From JBEVMS01 sp040508515 (GTDB lineage: Bacteria > Pseudomonadota > Gammaproteobacteria > Xanthomonadales > Rhodanobacteraceae), in assembly GCA_040508515.1 (NCBI GenBank), contig JBEVMS010000275.1:1-10137 (forward strand): a stretch of DNA of 10,137 bases, written 5' to 3'. The first letter of the stretch is position 1. Every line of letters starts with the position of its first letter. Both the position numbers and the translations under genes were made by a program. Shown piece after piece: positions 7,150 through 10,137 of the stretch. Under the pieces are notes generated by a model, which was not told the origin of the DNA, made no database searches, and saw only the letters and a list, made by a program, of their open reading frames with translations.

Positions 7150-8007
7150 CTAGTGCGCCTTGCTCACGGTCAATCCAGCGCGCTTAAGGGCCAGAGCAAG
7201 CGCATCGGCGAGATTGGCCTTGGTGACAATACCTTGAAGATCAAGACCCAGGTGCACGATCGTCTGGGCAATCTGAGGGCGCACACCGCTGATGATGCAA
7301 TCGGCGCCCATAAGCCGGATGGCGGTTACGGTCTTCAAAAGATGTTGCGCAACCAGCGTGTCTACCGTGGGGACGCCGGTGATGTCGATAATGGCTATTT
7401 CCGAGCCGGTGTCGACAATGCGCTGCAGGAGCGACTCCATGACGACCTGAGTCCGCTGCGAATCCAACGTACCGATCATCGGCAACGCCAGTACGCCGTC
7501 CCAGAGCTTGACCACCGGGGTGGATAGCTCAAGGAGTTCCTCTTGCTGGCGCTTGATGACTGATTCACGGGACTTCTGGAACGTACGGATGGTGTGCATG
7601 CCCAACCCGTCGAGAAGCTCCGAAACCTGCCACAGCTGTTCGGCGAGCATGGCAGGATCGGAGGCATACACGCGCTGAAGCATCCGAAACATCGGTCCCT
7701 TCAGCGAGAAAATGAAATTTGCCGTGTCGTGGGACTCGAACCCTTGGATCGCTCGGCTGCGGGTCAACGCCTCAAGGAAGTCGCGGGTTTCGGCCCACGC
7801 CTCGCCGGCGAGGCTTTTGCCGTTGCCGGTCGTCAGCGATATCACGAAGAGGCGCGCGAACTCTTTGGTTTGCTGAGCTAGTTCATCCTCGCCGATACGG
7901 TTGTCGCGCCCGGCACCGCTGGCTTCAAGCGCCGCGTTCCATTCCTTCAATATGTCACCCTGATGCTGACCAACTGCCTCGATCGTCTGTTGATGCACTG
8001 TGGTCAT
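7150..8007 (-). CDS. rsbR: RsbR-type stressosome sensor/co-antagonist
   Basis: This is a 285-residue RsbR family protein: a helical N-terminal sensor domain (about 4-150, closest in look to the RsbRD N-terminal type), a linker helix (about 145-160) and a C-terminal STAS domain (about 160-275). The STAS part has LSTPVVKLWDGVLALPMIGTLD, then DITGVPTVDTLVAQH and GVRPQIAQTIVHLGLDL. Aligned by eye with Bacillus RsbRA, its Thr205 equals T217 (VDTLVA) and its Thr171 falls on S183 (GTLDS), so the first site is Ser here. The sensor domain is globin-like in RsbRA and binds heme in Vibrio RsbR; His93 is a possible ligand here, but sequence alone cannot show this. I start at the ATG at 8007, with AGGGA shortly before it. 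A GTG at 8058 would add 17 residues of unlikely sequence. It is the first gene of the operon and the likely signal-input protein. Confidence 0.95.
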   Translation of the reverse strand: MTTVHQQTIEAVGQHQGDILKEWNAALEASGAGRDNRIGEDELAQQTKEFARLFVISLTTGNGKSLAGEAWAETRDFLEALTRSRAIQGFESHDTANFIFSLKGPMFRMLQRVYASDPAMLAEQLWQVSELLDGLGMHTIRTFQKSRESVIKRQQEELLELSTPVVKLWDGVLALPMIGTLDSQRTQVVMESLLQRIVDTGSEIAIIDITGVPTVDTLVAQHLLKTVTAIRLMGADCIISGVRPQIAQTIVHLGLDLQGIVTKANLADALALALKRAGLTVSKAH

Positions 8008-8261
8008 AAGCTTCCCTACATTAATTTTGAAAGCGCCTATAGTGGCTTGTCTTTCCACGCAATGGAATAGTAGAAAGCAAGACGTAATTCATGCGTTATT
8101 GACGTGAAATTCACACGACTTAATGTTGTGATTTAGCCTGATGACTCTGATCGAGCATGCACATTGATTTTCATGGGTGTGCAGAGCTCATGCGGCCTGG
8201 TTGATCCCTTGCATACCAACGCCTGGCGGGAAAGATCTGAATGCGGACTTAGGGGTGAGCT

Positions 8262-8276
8262 TGCTGATTGTCAGCA
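8262..8276. repeat. Short perfect inverted repeat, possible operator
   Basis: TGCTGA-TTG-TCAGCA is a perfect 6-3-6 inverted repeat, about 255 nt before the rsbR start. It has the symmetry of a dimeric-regulator site, but I do not recognise the regulator, and such a short repeat can arise by chance. Confidence 0.3.
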
Positions 8277-8344
8277 GCCTCGCCTCGAATTAATGAGCAT
8301 CTCTGCGCCTAATGGCATGGATAAAACGGGCGCTCGATGTTGCT

Positions 8345-8369
8345 GACGGTAAATGCCAGTTTTGCCGTC
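8345..8369 (+). repeat. Hairpin GACGGTAAA / TTTGCCGTC
   Basis: The arms 8345-8353 and 8361-8369 pair over 9 bp on the plus strand with one T-G wobble, around a 7-nt loop; on the minus strand the wobble becomes a C-A mismatch. Transcription on the plus strand is therefore favoured if it acts as RNA. It is followed by TTCAAAATAA rather than a true T tract, so terminator use is doubtful. It lies between the sRNA terminator and the operon promoter region. Confidence 0.3.
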
Positions 8370-8404
8370 TTCAAAATAACGGCGGCCAATTAGGAATTTC
8401 GGAC

Positions 8405-8443
8405 AAAAAAAGACCCCGAAGGTCAGGGGGAACCTTCGGGGCC
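8405..8443 (-). terminator. Intrinsic terminator of the small RNA and of polA read-through
   Basis: On the minus strand CCCCGAAGGT (8441-8432) pairs perfectly with ACCTTCGGGG (8423-8414) around the 8-nt loop TCCCCCTG. Seven T residues follow at 8411-8405. This is a textbook Rho-independent terminator. It is the third stem-loop of the proposed small RNA and also stops transcription coming from polA about 200 nt past its stop codon. Confidence 0.93.
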
Positions 8444-8525
8444 AGGACGCTCCGCCCAGGGGAGAGGTTTTGCGTCCGCTGGCTCACACAAGGGGGTGGG
8501 TGAGCCGTGGATGCCGTTGCGTGCA
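8405..8525 (-). ncRNA. C-rich-loop small RNA, sX13-like
   Basis: A transcript of about 120 nt is predicted from a start near 8525 to the T tract at 8405. It would fold into three stem-loops. SL1 is GGCTCAC/GTGAGCC (8506-8500 with 8487-8481), with CCACCCCCTTGT in the loop. SL2 is GGACGC/GCGTCC (8477-8472 with 8450-8445), with CCTCTCCCC in the loop. SL3 is the terminator, with TCCCCCTG. A C run exposed in each of three loops, the size, and the place behind polA all resemble sX13 of Xanthomonas (about 115 nt), which pairs through C-rich loops with G-rich motifs near ribosome sites of virulence and motility mRNAs. The location also recalls Spot 42, which lies behind polA in E. coli. The sX13 identification is from memory of its features, not from an alignment. 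No open frame with an SD is seen in this stretch. Confidence 0.72.
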
Positions 8526-8531
8526 TCCGAG

Positions 8532-8559
8532 AATATAGAACGCGGGAGCGGCCTGAAAG
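8532..8559 (-). promoter_or_regulatory. Candidate promoter of the sX13-like RNA
   Basis: The minus strand shows TATATT (8537-8532; five of six matches to the -10 consensus). CTTTCA (8559-8554; three of six matches to the -35) lies 16 nt upstream. Start of transcription is expected near 8525. The -10 stands out in a GC-rich surround, which supports an independent small-RNA promoter inside the polA 3' region. Confidence 0.55.
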
Positions 8560-8592
8560 TTGCGCGCCGCTACCGGAAAGATTTAGGGCCGA

Positions 8593-8612
8593 TTCATATA
8601 ATTTTATATTAA
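8593..8612. repeat. AT-only near-palindrome between polA and the small RNA
   Basis: ATATAA-TT-TTATAT (8596-8609) is a perfect 6-2-6 palindrome, extended by TT/AA outside one mismatch; ATTC/GAAT flank it at 8592-8595 and 8614-8617. It is the most AT-rich block in this part of the window. It lies about 68-87 nt upstream of the predicted small-RNA start, a little too far for a classical UP element but suitable for a bound regulator. Confidence 0.4.
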
Positions 8613-8646
8613 CGAATGGACGTCCAATCGCTGGGCCCGCGCGCGC

Positions 8647-10137
8647 TCAATGCGCCTGTTCCCAATTGGCGCCGACCCCGGCCTCGACCAAGAGCGGCAC
8701 CGCCAAGCTGGCCGCGGCGGACATCCGCGACACCACGCCGGCGCGTACCGCTTCGATGGCGTCGTCGCGTACTTCGAACACCAGTTCATCGTGCACCTGC
8801 ATCAGCATGTGCGCGTCGTCGCGGTCGTGTAGCCAGTCGGCCACCGCGATCATGGCGCGCTTGATGATGTCCGCCGCGCTGCCTTGCATCGGCGCGTTGA
8901 CCGCCGCACGCTCGGCCCCGGCGCGCAGGCCCTGGTTGCGCGAGCGCAGATTCTCCAGGTACAGCCGGCGGCCGAAGATGGTTTCCACGTAGCCGTCGCG
9001 ATGGGCTTGCTCGCGGGTGGCGTCCATAAATGCACGCACCCCGGGATAGCGCGAGAAATACAGGCCCATGTAATCGCTGGCTTCGCCGCGGCTCACGCCC
9101 AACGCGCGTGCGAGGCCGAACGCGCTCATGCCGTACATCAGACCGAAGTTAATCGCCTTGGCCGCGCGACGCTGCTCGGTGCTGACTTCCAGCGGAGTCA
9201 CCCCGAACACCTCGGCGGCGGTGGCGCGATGCACGTCGCCGCCTTCATGGAAGGCTTTGAGCAAGCCTTCGTCACCGGACAGGTGGGCCATGATGCGCAG
9301 CTCGATCTGCGAATAGTCGGCCGCCAGGATCTGCCAACCCGGTGGTGCGATGAACGCCTTGCGGATGCGCCGGCCTTCCTCGGTGCGCACCGGGATGTTC
9401 TGCAGGTTGGGCTCGGACGAGGATAGCCTCCCGGTCGCCACCGCGCCCTGGTGATAGCTGGTGTGCACCCGACCGGTGCGTGGGTTGACGATCTCGGCCA
9501 GCTTGTCGGTATAGGTAGAGCGCAGCTTGGCCAGCCCGCGGTAATCGAGGATCAGTCGTGGCAGCGCGTGATCGTCGGCGATCGCTTCGAGCGCTTCTTC
9601 GTTGGTGGAGGGCTGGCCGGTGGGCGTCTTGAGCTTGGCGGCCAGGCCCAACTGGTCGAACAGCACCGTTTGCAATTGCTTGGGCGAATCGAGGTTGAAT
9701 TCGCGTCCGGCCAATTCCCAGGAGGCGCGCTGCAATTCGAGCATGCGCTTACCCAGTTGCTGGCTTTGCAGGCGCAGCTCGGAGATATCGATCAGCACGC
9801 CGCGCCGTTCCATCTGCGCCAGCACGGGCACGAGTGGCATCTCGATGTCTTCCAGCACCTGGCGCAGCTTGGGCGCGCTCTCCAGCTTGGGCCACAACGT
9901 CTGGTGCAGGCGCAAGGTGACGTCGGCGTCCTCGGCGGCGTAGCGGCAGGCGGTATCGAGGTCCACCTGCGAGAAGCCGATCTGCTTGGCGCCCTTGCCG
10001 GCGACCTGTTCGTATTTGATCGTCTCGTAGCCGAGGTATTTCTGCTCGAGCGATTCCATGTCGTGGCGGGTGGCGGTGGCGTTCCACACGTAGGACTCCA
10101 GCATCGAGTCGTACTTAAGGCCCTGCACCGCGATGCC
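8647..10137 (-). CDS. polA: DNA polymerase I, C-terminal part (5' part outside window)
   Basis: This is the repair and Okazaki-fragment polymerase, family A. About 496 residues are in the window, from near the end of the 3'-5' exonuclease domain to the true C-terminus. YDSMLESYVWN carries the exonuclease Asp equivalent to E. coli D424, and RYAAEDADVT the Y497/D501 pair, so proofreading residues are kept. The polymerase domain shows ATGRLSSSEPNLQNIP, motif A AADYSQIELR (catalytic Asp), the O-helix RRAAKAINFGLMYGMSAFGLA region with its Arg, Lys and Tyr, and motif C QVHDELVFEV (catalytic Asp-Glu). The protein ends NWEQAH, with TGA at 8649-8647. Family length is about 920-930, so roughly 430 residues (5'-nuclease domain and the start of the exonuclease domain) lie beyond the right edge. 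The next structure downstream is the small RNA, not a gene. Confidence 0.98.
   Translation of the reverse strand, partial: GIAVQGLKYDSMLESYVWNATATRHDMESLEQKYLGYETIKYEQVAGKGAKQIGFSQVDLDTACRYAAEDADVTLRLHQTLWPKLESAPKLRQVLEDIEMPLVPVLAQMERRGVLIDISELRLQSQQLGKRMLELQRASWELAGREFNLDSPKQLQTVLFDQLGLAAKLKTPTGQPSTNEEALEAIADDHALPRLILDYRGLAKLRSTYTDKLAEIVNPRTGRVHTSYHQGAVATGRLSSSEPNLQNIPVRTEEGRRIRKAFIAPPGWQILAADYSQIELRIMAHLSGDEGLLKAFHEGGDVHRATAAEVFGVTPLEVSTEQRRAAKAINFGLMYGMSAFGLARALGVSRGEASDYMGLYFSRYPGVRAFMDATREQAHRDGYVETIFGRRLYLENLRSRNQGLRAGAERAAVNAPMQGSAADIIKRAMIAVADWLHDRDDAHMLMQVHDELVFEVRDDAIEAVRAGVVSRMSAAASLAVPLLVEAGVGANWEQAH

Larger units (their letters stand above)
8008..8404 (-). promoter_or_regulatory. 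AT-rich upstream region of the stressosome operon
   Basis: This 397-nt stretch has no supportable gene. By hand count 8041-8160 is about 42% G+C and 8041-8400 about 48%, against roughly 60-65% in sampled coding lines. It must hold the operon promoter, because a strong terminator closes the upstream unit at 8405. The best -10-like hexamer is TATAGG (8041-8036), with TTGCGT 15 nt upstream: a weak pair that would give a leader of about 20 nt. A GTGAA-A-TTCAC palindrome lies at 8104-8114 and TGCACA/TGTGCA at 8158-8163 and 8178-8183. None matches an operator I can name with confidence. Confidence 0.5.

Noticed and set aside
6883..7527. Plus-strand frame of 214 codons over rsbS and rsbR
   Set aside because: It is antisense to two genes with clear family motifs; its product is Met/Arg-rich low-quality sequence without motifs.
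2073..8007. GGGG motifs near the local ribosome sites as targets of the sX13-like RNA
   Set aside because: The start regions read here show GGAGG, AGGGA or no SD, but no clear GGGG next to a start codon, so local targeting is not supported.
8104..8114. GTGAA-A-TTCAC palindrome as a CRP/Clp site
   Set aside because: CRP-type sites are TGTGA-N6-TCACA; the spacing here is too short.
8164..8346. 60-codon plus-strand frame between the small RNA and rsbR
   Set aside because: No SD, no recognisable sequence pattern, and it crosses the intergenic palindromes; not enough to call a gene.
2292..8404. Insertion sequence, integron, phage or CRISPR elements around the operon
   Set aside because: No transposase, integrase, terminal inverted repeats, target duplications or regular spaced repeats were found.

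Overview
The window looks like chromosomal DNA of a GC-rich gammaproteobacterium, most likely Xanthomonadaceae. The two housekeeping genes at the edges (uvrD, polA) are of proteobacterial type. A C-rich-loop small RNA lies directly behind polA and resembles sX13 of Xanthomonas. The genus cannot be fixed from this sequence alone. Every protein gene I accept is on the minus strand, so transcription runs from high to low coordinates.

Layout from high to low coordinates: (1) 10137-8647, the C-terminal half of DNA polymerase I (polA), whose 5' part lies outside the window. (2) 8646-8405, a stretch with its own promoter-like boxes and three stem-loops, each with a run of C in the loop. The last stem-loop is a strong intrinsic terminator; I call this an sX13-like small RNA. 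(3) 8404-8008, a comparatively AT-rich intergenic region (about 48% G+C by hand count over 8041-8400) with short inverted repeats and no convincing gene. (4) 8007-2591, a tightly packed six-gene operon: rsbR, rsbS, rsbT, a fusion of an RsbT/RsbW-like ATPase with a PP2C/SpoIIE phosphatase, a soluble histidine kinase, and a receiver-PAS-kinase-receiver hybrid. (5) 2590-2292, intergenic, with a 9-bp inverted repeat. (6) 2291-2073, a 72-residue two-helix membrane protein (DUF3185 type) with its own SD and terminator. (7) 1975-1, uvrD (DNA helicase II), lacking only about the last 70 residues at the window edge.

The centre of interest is the operon. RsbR and RsbS are the STAS-domain scaffold proteins of the stressosome, RsbT is the kinase that phosphorylates them and is then released, and an RsbX-type phosphatase resets the particle. 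In Bacillus the released RsbT activates RsbU and finally sigma-B. Here there is no rsbU, rsbV, rsbW or sigma factor; two histidine kinases follow instead. Junctions overlap by 4-8 nt or are 1 nt apart, so the six products should be made together. My reading is a cytosolic stress sensor (RsbR-RsbS) whose kinase switch is wired into a phosphorelay, as proposed for the Vibrio-type stressosome. This version has unusual parts: a kinase-phosphatase fusion, a hybrid kinase in place of a plain response regulator, a first receiver without the conserved lysine, and no visible output domain. The system's partners and output remain inference.
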